Source: Hofstenia miamia (Eukaryota; Xenacoelomorpha; Acoela). Taken from it: 64,000 nucleotides of DNA. The position numbers were made by a program, and so were the translations under genes. The DNA lies in the NCBI GenBank assembly GCA_004352715.1, contig SCFE01000073.1, forward strand, positions 1,730,422-1,794,421, read 5' to 3'. This document shows positions 31,316 through 43,040 of the stretch, one piece after another; position 1 is the first letter of the stretch; each line of letters starts with the position of its first letter. Below the pieces are notes generated by a model. That model was not told where the DNA came from, did no database searches, and was given only the letters and a program-made list of their open reading frames with translations.

Positions 31316-33142
31316 TTAGACGCAATAATTTTTTTAACTAGTGTAGCGAATTATGATGTAAATTTTATATACGCCTTTGATTAAAGGTAAATTATGAAAA
31401 AGTCAAAATGTTTTTTAATTACTTTTGCGATTGATTGAGTTGACTAATGAGAATTATTTAGACGCAATAATTTTTTAAATAGTATTGCGAATTATGAATT
31501 TAAATTCTTTGTAAGCGTTTTTGCTATTGAAATTAACATACATCTCACTATATGCATTTCAAGTTTATTACATTTGGATCAAATGCAGAATTTCGACTGA
31601 TTTTGCGATATAATACATTGGAGGAGTGGAACACCATGTGATGCATACAAACGCATAAACACTGTTAGTAAATCAAATGAAGTTGAAAAAACATGTAATA
31701 GTCAACAAAGCAGTGAAAGTCGGAAAACCCATGTAATGTATGCAAGTCGTGTAAAGTCACCAAAACAAAATAAAAGTGAAAAACATGGAAAAAAAGTTGG
31801 TAAAGCAATGAAAGTTGGATAACCCATGTAAATACATACAGCCCATGTAAAGTCACCAAAATGTGTATAAACTATAAAACATGGAAAAAGAAAAGAATCG
31901 TATAAAAATTGGTGGAAGATGTAATGTCTCCTACGGTGTATAATTATATTTGAAAATGTATGTATATTATTAATAAATAACTTTGCATGCATGATATTTA
32001 GGTAACGAGATTGCGACCATGTTTGACTAACGTCTAAGTATATTTGTTGTGTTTATAATATTTTATATTTTTCCGAAACTTGGTTAGCATGTATTACTCT
32101 TTAAGAAAATTTGTTTAACTTGTATAAGACAGGAAAATTTTTTACGTGTTTAAAAAACTTTTACGAAATGCATTATCAATGGATGATTAAATTGGTTTTT
32201 GCATATTTGGATAACGAAATGGAATATTTTTACTTGTATATAAAATTTGTTTTACCTATTTACGAGTCATTGTATTTTTAACATTAATTGTTATATTAAA
32301 ATATAATCTCTTTTTGTTTAACTAAAAATGTTTAATTTGTTCTACATGTATTATTGAGGCATCTTCAAATAGTTTGTTTTCCCGAAATAAACCAATGTAC
32401 ATTAAAGTTTTCCCAAATAATGAGATAGCCTTTTCAAAAATATGGAAAATTGATAGCATTGGTGAAAACGAAATGTGTGATAGCGAGGAATATTTACAAA
32501 TTGTAATGTATGCAAAACATGAAATGTAACCTGTGATATTAACAAAAATTAGTCATCAAAAAGTGTAAACTAAATTTGAACATGAATCATGTAAATAGGC
32601 CTGAATATGGTACACTAATTAAAAAGCTATTAGCGAACTGTCAGCTGGTTACCCCCCAGAGCTGTCAAAAAGCACTTTGCGAGTTATCACAACCTGTCAG
32701 AATTTCATTAGTCATCTGTCAATCAAATGCTGAGTCATTAAAAACACTCATCAATATCGCAGAGGTCAAAATGTCAGTTTGTGGAACAGGGTCTCCCTTT
32801 CTATAACTACTCACCCCACAAGCAAAATTATTCCAATATGCATTTAGTCTTTCTGCAATAGTCTCAGGTTTGCCATTGCTCAACTTCAAAGCACTAAATT
32901 TGATTTCATTTATTTTGTTTTTGATAACACCTGCTTTTGTCAATTTGGTTACCATTGAGTATCTCAACAATTAATATGTGTGTAATAACAGTGTTGAGAT
33001 ATTCAGCAGCAATAGTTTTGTGGAACAAGAATGAATGAAGAGTTTGACCAAGACACCAGGAAGTTACTAGCAACAGAGTAAGAATTCACCTTAAGTGTAG
33101 ATGTAGCTAAGTAGTATACATAAGGCATTTGAGGTTCCACAA
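31316..33142 (-). repeat. inverted near-copy of 24886-26830, bounded by gaps
   Basis: The whole contig is the reverse complement of 24886-26830 at roughly 99 percent, including the 310-bp spacer and the start of the other element's terminal repeat. Differences are few substitutions (for example in GAGTCACTAAAA versus GAGTCATTAAAA) and absence of the 92-bp duplication. Because it extends beyond the Polinton end into flanking sequence and is bounded by placeholder gaps at both sides, it is best read as the other allele or the same locus placed wrongly. Confidence 0.8.
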
Positions 33143-34142
33143 NNNNNNNNNNNNNNNNNNNNNNNNNNNNNNNNNNNNNNNNNNNNNNNNNNNNNNNNNN
33201 NNNNNNNNNNNNNNNNNNNNNNNNNNNNNNNNNNNNNNNNNNNNNNNNNNNNNNNNNNNNNNNNNNNNNNNNNNNNNNNNNNNNNNNNNNNNNNNNNNNN
33301 NNNNNNNNNNNNNNNNNNNNNNNNNNNNNNNNNNNNNNNNNNNNNNNNNNNNNNNNNNNNNNNNNNNNNNNNNNNNNNNNNNNNNNNNNNNNNNNNNNNN
33401 NNNNNNNNNNNNNNNNNNNNNNNNNNNNNNNNNNNNNNNNNNNNNNNNNNNNNNNNNNNNNNNNNNNNNNNNNNNNNNNNNNNNNNNNNNNNNNNNNNNN
33501 NNNNNNNNNNNNNNNNNNNNNNNNNNNNNNNNNNNNNNNNNNNNNNNNNNNNNNNNNNNNNNNNNNNNNNNNNNNNNNNNNNNNNNNNNNNNNNNNNNNN
33601 NNNNNNNNNNNNNNNNNNNNNNNNNNNNNNNNNNNNNNNNNNNNNNNNNNNNNNNNNNNNNNNNNNNNNNNNNNNNNNNNNNNNNNNNNNNNNNNNNNNN
33701 NNNNNNNNNNNNNNNNNNNNNNNNNNNNNNNNNNNNNNNNNNNNNNNNNNNNNNNNNNNNNNNNNNNNNNNNNNNNNNNNNNNNNNNNNNNNNNNNNNNN
33801 NNNNNNNNNNNNNNNNNNNNNNNNNNNNNNNNNNNNNNNNNNNNNNNNNNNNNNNNNNNNNNNNNNNNNNNNNNNNNNNNNNNNNNNNNNNNNNNNNNNN
33901 NNNNNNNNNNNNNNNNNNNNNNNNNNNNNNNNNNNNNNNNNNNNNNNNNNNNNNNNNNNNNNNNNNNNNNNNNNNNNNNNNNNNNNNNNNNNNNNNNNNN
34001 NNNNNNNNNNNNNNNNNNNNNNNNNNNNNNNNNNNNNNNNNNNNNNNNNNNNNNNNNNNNNNNNNNNNNNNNNNNNNNNNNNNNNNNNNNNNNNNNNNNN
34101 NNNNNNNNNNNNNNNNNNNNNNNNNNNNNNNNNNNNNNNNNN
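33143..34142. other. assembly gap, 1000 N
   Basis: Placeholder gap that cuts the C-terminal part of the packaging ATPase. Confidence 0.98.
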
Positions 34143-34685
34143 ACAAATAACCATATGGTTTGCTAATGGCCTTTTTATATGCAGCCATCAATTCACGCAT
34201 AATTCCCATCTGGGTTCCTAAAATTCTAATCTGCGCTCTGTCACGCACTGAATTAAACAAAAATATTCCAGAAGCATTTTTCTGAATTAGACTTGAGTAA
34301 TGTCCTTTTGAAAAAACCGAATGGGTGATTAATACAATGCCACAATTTAGATGTCTTCCAGCGATAACGAGGTTAGCAAATGCCTCTGATTGAAGGAGAG
34401 TTTCACTCATATCATCAAATATTATTAACGAATTTTCAACGCTGTTTTCAGCTAGCAAACTCTCTGAAAATTCCTTGAAAAATTCCATGCGCTTCAATTT
34501 CACCTTAAATTTATTATATACATTACTTTGAAAGTGGCGATAAAAGACTATTGCCTTCGAATATCTATCAAAATAATCTTTATCAATTAATTTACCAAGT
34601 AGAGTAGTTTTTCCAGAATTTGACGGAACACTGAAAATTAAAAACGTTTGATTGTTCGCGAGGGAACAACATTGAATGTGGGCAT
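34143..34685 (-). pseudogene. FtsK/HerA-type genome-packaging ATPase, N-terminal part
   Basis: The minus-strand frame includes SVPSNSGKTTLLGKLI, a P-loop (Walker A; the usual first glycine is replaced) near 34585-34640, and NSLIIFDDMSETLL, a Walker B (near 34415-34440). GIVLITHSVFSKG and RILGTQMG follow before the gap. This is the A32-like packaging ATPase family of Polintons and related viruses, which pumps the genome into the capsid. The probable start is ATG 34685, preceded by a TATA-like ATTATAAAG; the first 14 codons from it are in another frame than the P-loop, so a one-base shift near 34645 is needed. It is minus-strand like the other Polinton genes and probably adjoined the major capsid gene before the misplaced contig was inserted. 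Confidence 0.82.
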
Positions 34686-34865
34686 GTCTTCTTTATAATG
34701 AGTATAGCAAAAAGTTTACATAACTTATATACACATGTATATTAATATACAATGCATGCAAGGGTATGTTTTAAAATTGAAAGCTCGTGATTGCTTTATG
34801 GAGGAACAATATTAAATGTTGGTACATCTTCTTTTATAATGAGAATAGTAAAAAGTTTGCATTTA
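34655..34865. repeat. duplicated ATPase promoter and start region
   Basis: The segment around 34655-34730 (including TCTTCTTTATAATGAG) is repeated with changes at about 34783-34865. On the minus strand each copy holds a TATA-like motif and an ATG a few bases downstream. Only the first copy leads into the ATPase. Probably a local duplication of the 5' region. Confidence 0.55.
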
Positions 34866-35199
34866 ACTCAAAAATTTTTAAAAAAGCCAAAACATGGATT
34901 TAAATAATTCACGCTTCTTTCTAAGTGTTATATATTAAATTAATTCTTTTATTATTTGTTCTAGTATTGTGTTTTTCTTCTCAAATGCATTAGTAAGAAG
35001 GAATTGTTACCCAGTAATTCCCGCTTCATTTTAGTGTGCGCAACCCTCGCGTTTTATAAATACTTGATCGGTGGGAATTGTAGTTTAATCAACTTACACG
35101 TCAAAGGAATGAGAAAGACTCGATGTACAAATGGGGAACAGAAATTGGTTTGACATGAGTCAGAGATTGAATGCGTCCAGTTTGATATTAGTCTAACAC
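34866..35199 (+). promoter_or_regulatory. TATA box and exon-like module at the right end
   Basis: Homologous to 22320-23060 of the gene-less element. Contains TTTTATAAAT near 35052 and the module TCCAGTTTGATATTAGTCTA, cut by the n at 35200 just before the conserved splice-donor part. Confidence 0.45.
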
Positions 35200-35200
35200 N

Positions 35201-36232
35201 AACCCATGTAATGTATGCAAGTCGTGTAAAGTCACCAAAACAAAATAAAAGTGAAAAACATGGAAAAAAAGTTGGTAAAGCAATGAAAGTTGGATAACCC
35301 GTGTAAATACATACAGCCCATGTAAAGTCACCAAAATGTGTATAAACTATAAAACATGGAAAAAGAAAACAATCGTATAAAAATTGGTGGAAGGTGTAAT
35401 GTCTCCTATGGTGTATAATTATATTTGAAAATGTATGTATATTATTAATAAATAACTTTTGCATGCATGATATTTAGGTAACGAGATTGCGACCATGTTT
35501 GACTAACATCTAAGTATATTTGTTGTGTTTATAATATTTTATATTTTTCTGAAACTTGGTTAGCATGTATTACTCTTTAAGAAAATTTGTTTAACTTGTA
35601 TAAGACAGGAAAATTTTTTACGTGTTTAAAAAACTTTTACGAAATGCATTATCAATGGATGATTAAATTGGTTTTTGCATATTTGGATAACGAAATGGAA
35701 TATTTTTACTTGTATATAAAATTTGTTTTTGCTATTTAAAAGTCATTGTATTTTTAACATTAATTGTTATATTGAAATATAATCTCTTTTTGTTTAACTA
35801 AAAATGTTTAATTTGGTCTACATGTATTATTGAGGCATCTTCAAATAGTTTGTTTTCCTGAAATAAACAAAATTACTCATACCAAAATGGCCTGTGATAT
35901 TATCAAAGTGAACCCGAAAGGGGTTGTTATAATACGGTATATATTAACATGGTGTAATGCAAACAAATGTGATATTATCAAAAATTACTCATACCAAAAA
36001 GTGTAAACTAAATTTGAACATGAATCATGTAAATAGGCCTGAATATGGTACACTAATTAAAAAGCTATTAGCGAACTGTCAGCTGGTTACCCCCCAGAGC
36101 TGTCAAAAAGCACTTTGCGAGTTATCACAACCTGTCAGAATTTCATTAGTCATCTGTCAATCAAACGCTGAGTCACTAAAAACACTCATCAATATCGCAG
36201 AGGTCAAAATGTCAGTTTGTGGAACAGGGTCT
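35201..36232 (-). repeat. right terminal inverted repeat of the Polinton
   Basis: Inverse of 25233 onward, ending in GTTTGTGGAACAGGGTCT at 36232. A stretch near 35865-35995 differs from the left arm (replacement of about 150 bp and a short CATACCAAAA duplication), so the arms have diverged by rearrangement as well as by point changes. Confidence 0.82.
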
Positions 36233-37007
36233 TGACTTCCTACACTACTGGGGTGCAACCTCAATATGTATTGCTTATACCGTGAATGTGAATACTGGAT
36301 GAAATAGTGGGGTAGCTGTTAGTATACAGAGATTATTCCTAGGCAAAGACTATCACAACCTAAAATTTGTGAGCTTCCAAAACCATATTTTGGATAAAGT
36401 CTTGCGCCTTGCTATGGAAGAAGAGCTAGCAGATACAAGCAAGTTCCATAATATCAAATGTTTTTTTCTCAAAGAACTCATGGCAAGTTATGAAGAACTT
36501 CAATGCGCCCCCCCCCAGAATGAAATGCATGGCATTGAGCATCAAGCTGCATGGAGGGATGATCTGAGATTTCTGTGCAACCTAACTCGAACCTTCAGGT
36601 ATTTCAATATAAAAAACAGACCTGACTTTCAAGTATCATAAAATTATTAACATCATTGAAGCCAGATTGAGCACCTGAGCAATCCTATTTTTCCTTCAAT
36701 TTTCTTCATGCCAGATGTAAGAGAAAGATTGTAAACAGTCAGCCACTTCATGTCAAATGACTGGGCAGACTACTGTTTTAGTGATATATTTTGTGCAGAC
36801 TATCAAAAAATTTACAACCTTACAAGACTGTTATACAATCCTTGAAAAATCACTGGAAACAAGATCCATCAAAATTAAACATCAGCAGAGACAATCAATG
36901 CTGTTAACATGAAGCTAAGGGCCTGCAAGAACTACATACTACATGCAGGAATAAGTCAATCTGCCATTGTACTTCATTTTCTTCAATGACTTGCTATAAC
37001 AATATAC
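36233..37007. other. non-coding; one 90-codon frame of unknown nature
   Basis: The plus-strand frame 36369-36641 (contains EEELADTSKFHN and a run of prolines coded by CCCCCCC) matches no family I know and may be chance. Otherwise no features. Confidence 0.4.
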
Positions 37008-38006
37008 ACAAAACATTTATTCTCTTCAAAGTTACATTTTACATCACTATGTCAAAAAATAGTCACATTCAGTAATTTCAAAATTTATGAAACTAGTTAT
37101 TTAGTTTACTTCATATAAACCATATAAAACCAATCGTTTTCATAGAAAGTTTAGTTAAATATGATTATTGTAACTAGTCGCAAATATAAGGCCCCATTCC
37201 CTTATTCCGCATTTTATGCATTAAATCTTCAGTACCCATTTTGGTGAATATAGTAGATACTTTTAATTACTTAATATTTCGTACATATACATATGTAGGT
37301 AACTGCATAAATATTTGCCGTCCAAAATTGTCTAAAATTGTTTACATTATTTTTTGTAATTTGCGCAACAATTTTTCCATATTTATGTAATTACCTTGTT
37401 ATTTTGGAATTTTGGGGCCCAAAAGTCTCTAAATTCCTAAATATCAGGCCCAAATTTGCTTAAAATCGCGTCTAATAAATTCTCTTTCTACTTTTACCAT
37501 TTTATGGCCCTGTGCAATCGCACCCTTTCTGTGATGATGTTCTATAATAGTAGAAAATGATAATCAACTCAGGGCTGCAACCGTGCCTGGTTTTTTGAAG
37601 GCACAGCCCAGCACGTCACGGAGTTGCAAAAATATTTTTTCGTCACGGCACGGGTTTTGAAAAATATAATTAGACATGGCGTGGCACGTTTTCATATTTG
37701 GCAACAAATATGGCTTTTAGAATTTTTCAAAATTTCTCTAGTAAATAAAGTGATTACAGCCAGTGTATTATGTCTTATAAGTATACAAAAATTAGTAAAT
37801 TGAAAATATATTAGCCAGAATCGCCAATCGCACAACTTCCATGTTGTTCGCATGAAATGGGCTTTTCATGGATATATATATATATATATATATATAGTTG
37901 GGTAGAGTAAATTCAACTGATGGGTAGGGTTGGGTTAAGTTTTGGAAAATATGGGTCAGGTTAATATTGCACTAGGTGAGAGCTATGGAGGTTTGAGAGT
38001 CTGAAC

Positions 38007-38793
38007 TAGAGATGTGCGCAGTTCATTAACTTCATACCACACCGCGCTTGTGCATTGTATTTACACCGCACCAAACCGCAAAGTTTTTTCCTACTGCGAT
38101 GCACCTCAAAACCGAAGCCCCACACGAAAAAATTATGACACATGAACAAATGCAGTACAAATGTGTACATTAATGCAAACCAAAAATAGACAATAACACA
38201 ACTACAAAGAACAAAAAATGTTCTTATTTACAAATGTTTTTAATATTTTCAAAATGTTTTAAAAAAGAATGAAGTCAATAATCTCTGGCTTCAAGCATTG
38301 TCGCCATTTTTCAAGCAAACGACCTGTGTTTGAAAATAACCTTTCTGAAGTGGCTTCACTTGCTGGTAAACCCAATAAAAATGTATCTAATTGACTTAAG
38401 TCTGGAAAATTTATTGCATTTTGACCCAACCATTTAATAAAATCATCACAGTGTATTATTGGCATATCTGCATAATGATCAAGTTCGCTGATCGAGGACT
38501 TCGTAGGACAAGAAAACTCATCCAGTACGGACCTATTAGTTGTATTAATTAGTTAACTAGCCAATTAAAGTTGATGTTATACTAGGCTATCTTACTCAAG
38601 TTATGATATAATTTATATAACGGATTAATACATTGCTTTAAAGGACAATGTCACTTTTAGGCGTTGAAATATTTTTAGTAACCACTCCGCACTGCTCCAC
38701 ATCACACTGCACCACACTGCCAGCCATAAAATTCTACCGCTACCGCAATATACCGCGGTGAGGTGCTCCGCTACCACACAGCGCACATCTCTA
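38007..38793. mobile_element. nested hAT element with 8-bp target duplication
   Basis: Termini TAGAGATGTGCGC at 38007 and inverted at 38793 (13 bp perfect). Flanks GTCTGAAC (37999-38006) and GTTTGAAC (38794-38801) are 8-bp duplications with one difference. At 787 bp it is a shortened copy holding only the end of a transposase. Confidence 0.9.
38259..38465 (-). pseudogene. hAT transposase C-terminal dimerisation domain
   Basis: About 68 residues containing LPASEATSERLFSNTGRLLE and then KPEIIDFILF. This is the conserved hAT C-terminal dimerisation domain (pattern PxSeaxxERxFSxxG). Only this last part of a transposase that is normally 500-700 residues remains, consistent with an internally deleted copy. 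Confidence 0.92.
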
Positions 38794-41526
38794 GTTTGAA
38801 CTGTACAGTTCACTGACAAATTTTAGAAATCTCCAGTTATGTTGGATCCGTTTTTTGTAAAAGATGTTTGAGTTGGGTTGGGTCATAAAACCATAATGTC
38901 CTTGAGTTGTGACAAATACATCTAATTCAACGTAACAAATCAGTCACTTGCATGTGTAATTGTAGTACTTTGCTTGCTAGATTACTTTAATTTTTGGAAA
39001 AAAAACTTATTTTACGCAAGAGTTTCAGAACACAATTATGTGTACGGTTTTATATAAAAATATTGTGATCACTTTCGATAAAATTAATTGATATTTACTA
39101 AAAGTAAGCAGTGAAAAACAAAAACTTTATTTTTGAAAAAGTATTGAAATAGGACTTGCTTATTTTAATTGAATGTATGGTAATCTGACAATATGAAAAT
39201 TTAAATAAAGGTAACTAATAATTTTGGAAAACTTTTTCTGCATAGATAAATAGTGTAATATTTAAGCCATAACTATAAACTTTGAAAAATTAAATAATAC
39301 GTAGCAGATTATTTGTTATGTACTAACTATGCCTTATGACTGTTCGACAGAAATTTCAAAATAAAATATCGAATACATCTATTAGCAATGCTTGAAATTT
39401 TCCAAAATGTCAAACAAGAATTATATAGCATAGTGACAGGAACGAGAATTCGAATATTGCTATTGCATTTTAAAAATTCCCGCAATGTAATTTCTATGCG
39501 AATCTTAGAATCGTTTATATTATCAAACAGATACTAGAATAATGTGATACGAACGTTAAAATAGTACAAAAAAGTAGTATTTCTGGCGCTGGTATATTCA
39601 ATAAATTTTAAGCACGGCATGGATCAATAACGCAAAATCTTAGGCAAGGCACGGCATGAGCACGGTTCGGTTGAAGCTCTGAATCAACGCCACTATAAAA
39701 AGTGGAAGATTATCAATGGTACAATAAAATTATTATTATTAGTATATAGAGGTGAAAAATAAAATTTGTTGTGGAAATTTTACATTAGTGTCATATAATT
39801 TTTCAAATTTCCATTTAGAATCTTCCATTTCAGTCTTAGATTATATTAGAAGCATCTATCATATCAAATTTTGGTAGAGCAAACCAACAAATTTAAAATT
39901 TTTTTGACAAGTATTACAAAAATGGGCGGAGTTGGCATAAATTTTAGCAAGTCGCGCTGGATGTAGGCTAGGCCGGACCGGCCTAAATCTAAATGTTCGA
40001 CCCATGACCATCTTTGAGCGCTACATAAAATATCTTGCATAAAATCCACAGATATTTCAATCACGATTTCGGATTACACTTAAAAATGTGTAGAAAAGAT
40101 AACCTGAGAGATTTACAACACTTCTTCATATAGAAAGAAAATTTTGATTGTATTACAATTAATACTAACGTCTGCTGCATCCAATTCAACAGCAAATGCC
40201 TATAATTACTCTAATAAACACTACTACTGAACTAAAATTTTGAATCCACTAAGTATCCACGAGATCATGGATCAATTTTTCAGATCCAGATCCATTCCAG
40301 ATCTATTGACAAGTCAGCACATATTTTATTAATCAAATGTAATCAAATCGGATATATTAATGTTTAAAATATTTCTGTGATGTTAATTTTCAGCATATAT
40401 TACAAAAAGTATATTATTTATAAGATATATAAAACGTTATTTATGCTTAGCAATAGACAAATCGTCATAGATTTAAACCTATGCTAAAATTTCAGAACAA
40501 ATCGACCTTCACAGTGTATTGATTGAAAAAGACTACAGATGTAGAAATTAAGGCTAGAGTAATAGGTATAATTTTGTCTTTCAACAATAATGAAACTAAA
40601 ACAGATTACTTTTATTTTCATCTACAAATTAAAAATATTTTAAAAATTGAGTCATATGTAACATCTACACTTATGAAATAGACTTTCCAAAAAGAGGTTT
40701 ATCTACATATTTTCGGGCAGGTGATTCCCAATTTACAGCTGCACTGAGTCTTTCAAAAAGATCACTCCAAACTTCTAATGTGAATGAAGACTCGAAGATG
40801 AGAAATACAATACCAATTTGAAAAATAATCTTCAGCAATTGTAGGGTTGAAAAAATCGTCATTTTATTTTAAAGTAATTGCTTATGTAACAATGCGGTAA
40901 AATCTGGAGGTTAAAATTTAAATTTGCTAAACTCTAATTTAAAGATATTTTGAGTGAAATTCTAACTGTATCTTTGACATAAGAAATACTACAATTTGCA
41001 ATGGATTTCGCGTTGCAAGAAATTTGAATTAAATTGAGCTGTAGTCTAACAAAATATAATGCAATAGTCTTTGATAAAAAAAGCCTTATAAGTTCACAGT
41101 TAAGTAAACTGTCTGTTTTTAAATATTGGAAATTTCCTAATACTTTCTTAGCACACACTCATATAAAACTTTAACTTCGACAACACCTATGCATCATCTG
41201 CCAACTTTAGTACTTGTCCATTTCTTCTTAGTGTCCTTATTATTGTTTTTATTATTTTTATTAATATTTTTATTATTACTGTAATTATTATTATTATTAC
41301 TATTATTATTGTTGTCATTATTATTAAGTAATGTTCATATTTATATTTTTGTATATGTATTTATATTTGTTTATGCATTTGTTTGTGGGTGTTAGTTTGT
41401 AGTTATTGCTATCAACTAAAGCAATAAATTTGCTTTAACTCTTATCATTAATATTATTTTATTCTTATTCTTCTGCTTACTTCTCACAGCTTCATGCTGG
41501 TATCCCTCTCAGCTCGGGGAACTCAC

Positions 41527-41710
41527 CAGTTCCCAGGGAGTCTGAGAGCTTTTCTCAGGACTCTAGGTGTTTCTAACAATGCTGCCTTCTGTGCTAATGC
41601 ACTTCCCCACTTTGGTACTCCCAACTCCTCCAAGTATCTGTTATGCTTCTTACTCACTGCTTATAGTTCTCCTACAACTACCGGAACTACTTCAATTTTC
41701 ATAGCATTTC
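41527..41710 (-). pseudogene. LINE reverse-transcriptase C-terminal tail
   Basis: Minus-strand reading gives KIEVVPVVVGEL, a stop, then RYLEELGVPKWGSALAQKAA and LRKALRLPGN. This tail is frequent in R4/NeSL-type animal LINEs after the reverse transcriptase. One in-frame stop is present. Copies of the same segment lie at 18.1 kb. Confidence 0.7.
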
Positions 41711-42273
41711 TATTTCCTCTCTAGACTTGTCTATCTTCTCTTTCTCCTTGCTTTCTACATTCCTTTGGTACTGCTGTCTATCGCTGTTCCAATCTTTTCT
41801 CTTTGTCTACTACTACTATGTCTGGCCTCCGTGCTTCTGTTACCTTGCTTGTCTGTATGTGGAAGTTATTGGCTTGAAGTTCCGTGCCTCACTACCTTTC
41901 TTTGGGTCCTTCTGTATCGGAAATGTCATTCCCACTACCATCCAATCTGGACACCCACTCACCACAAACTCCTCTAATGCTACTGCTAGTCACTCATGAA
42001 CACTTGTACCTGCCTGGCGCCTTCCAGTTCTTAATCTTCTTTAGAGCCTTTCTCAGCTTTGCCTGAATTCCTTCTGCATCTGCTCACTCTCTAACTCTGG
42101 TCCCACAGTTCCCCATATATTCTCCCAGAACCTTACTGCGTACTCGCCTGCTTTAGCCTTTCCCCTGCATCTAGTTCTTTGTAGAATCGTCCTTCTTGGG
42201 TTTCAAACTTCATATTTTCTCTTGCCTGCTTTGCTTTGCCCTATAGTTTCTCAGCTTCTGCAACCAATCTCTG

Positions 42274-42988
42274 CTAAAGCTCTTCTCTTGCAGTTGCTAT
42301 AGTCTTGCCCTTACCTACCCTGCACTTGTCCTGTACTGTCTTACTTGTCCTTATCTTCCCTATTTGCTGCTTAATCCTTGCCACTTTATTCTCAATTCTT
42401 CTCTCCCATGCTGTCTTTCTGTCTCCCTTATCTTCTTGCCGTCTTTTCTTCTTCATGAACCATACGCCTGCATACACTAACCTGTTTATCTCTGTTACAC
42501 TCCTTTCAAATACTTTGTTAACCTTTGCTGTTTCTATTGCTAACTTGCTTCTCTTAATGCCTACTTCTGTCTTCTATTTCCTTCTTCATCCGTTCCTTGA
42601 TTGCTGCCTCTGTTTCTACAGCTGTGGTTTCTGCTGTTTCTGCCACCACATCTGCCACTTCATTTTCCTTTTGCTTTGTCTATTCTGCTTTTCTTTTTCC
42701 CTTATCCTCATCCAGCTTCAAATTTCTGACCTGACCTGCAAGCCTCTGCTCTGTAACTTCTAATCCTGCTTCTTCTTCTTTTCATTCTTCCAACATTCTC
42801 TTCCTATAACCCCTCTCATCTTGTCTGCTTCTTCTGTAAGACTCCAATGGTATCCTGTTCTGCTTATCTGTCCACTTGTGCCGTTGTACATTGGTCTGTG
42901 TGGATCCTATGCTGCCACTTCTCGAGTCCACACTCCTGATTGTGGAAGTCCGCCTGTTGACGGGAGATTCTTTGCACCCTCTGACCAT
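42274..42988 (-). pseudogene. LINE ORF N-terminal region, fragments
   Basis: Two basic stretches: 42988-42782, containing HKWTDKQNRIPLESYRRS and ERGYRKRMLEE, and 42477-42274, containing DRKTAWERRIENKVARIKQ. The first resembles the Myb-like WTxEEN and RGYxKRM segment near the start of R4/Dong-type ORFs; the second is the helical stretch that follows. Intervening sequence has stops. Confidence 0.55.
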
Positions 42989-43040
42989 TTAAGGCCTGCC
43001 AGGGACTGAGGGACTTTTATTTTCGTTGCACTTTCATTGA

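Larger units (their letters stand above)
25233..36232. mobile_element. Polinton/Maverick element with capsid genes
   Basis: The left terminus AGACCCTGTTCCACAAACTG at 25233 and its inverse ending at 36232 bound the element; AG-starting ends and long terminal repeats are characteristic of Polintons. Inside, all on the minus strand, are the packaging ATPase, major capsid protein, protein X, adenain-like protease, penton-like minor capsid protein and a truncated second penton-like gene. Integrase and protein-primed DNA polymerase B are not visible; 2000 N and the probable misplacement of 31316-33142 leave room for them. Flanking bases (AAAGGG left, TGACTT right) do not form the expected 6-bp duplication, so the two ends may come from different copies. 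Polintons are self-synthesising transposons that can also form virions. Confidence 0.8.
37570..39681. mobile_element. hAT-type transposon inserted in the palindrome arm
   Basis: Ends: CAGGGCTGCAACCGTGC at 37570 and its inverse (CAGAGCTTCAACCG) ending at 39681, the CAGRG-type termini of hAT elements. Flanking 8-bp duplications are AATCAACT (37562-37569) and AATCAACG (39682-39689). The other palindrome arm carries the empty site, a single AATCAACG (inverted near 44747), which proves the insertion. No transposase of its own is recognisable, so it is probably non-autonomous. It contains a second, nested hAT element. Confidence 0.9.
37008..41314 (+). repeat. left arm of a large palindrome (with hAT insertion)
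   Basis: Inverse of 43126-45353. The outer boundary is near ACATTTATTCTCTTC, the inner near the ATT-rich run at 41314. Over a 192-base sample (40671-40862 versus 43577-43768) I count about 13 differences, about 93 percent identity. The arm is about 2.2 kb once the 2112-bp hAT element (37570-39681) and its target duplication are removed. Confidence 0.9.

Noticed and set aside
40671-40862. 63-codon frame with a signal-peptide-like N-terminus (MTIFSTLQLLKIIFQ), also present in the other palindrome arm (43577-43768)
   Set aside because: Comparing the two arms I count about ten amino-acid changes against about two synonymous ones. That shows no constraint on a protein, so the frame is likely chance within the palindrome.
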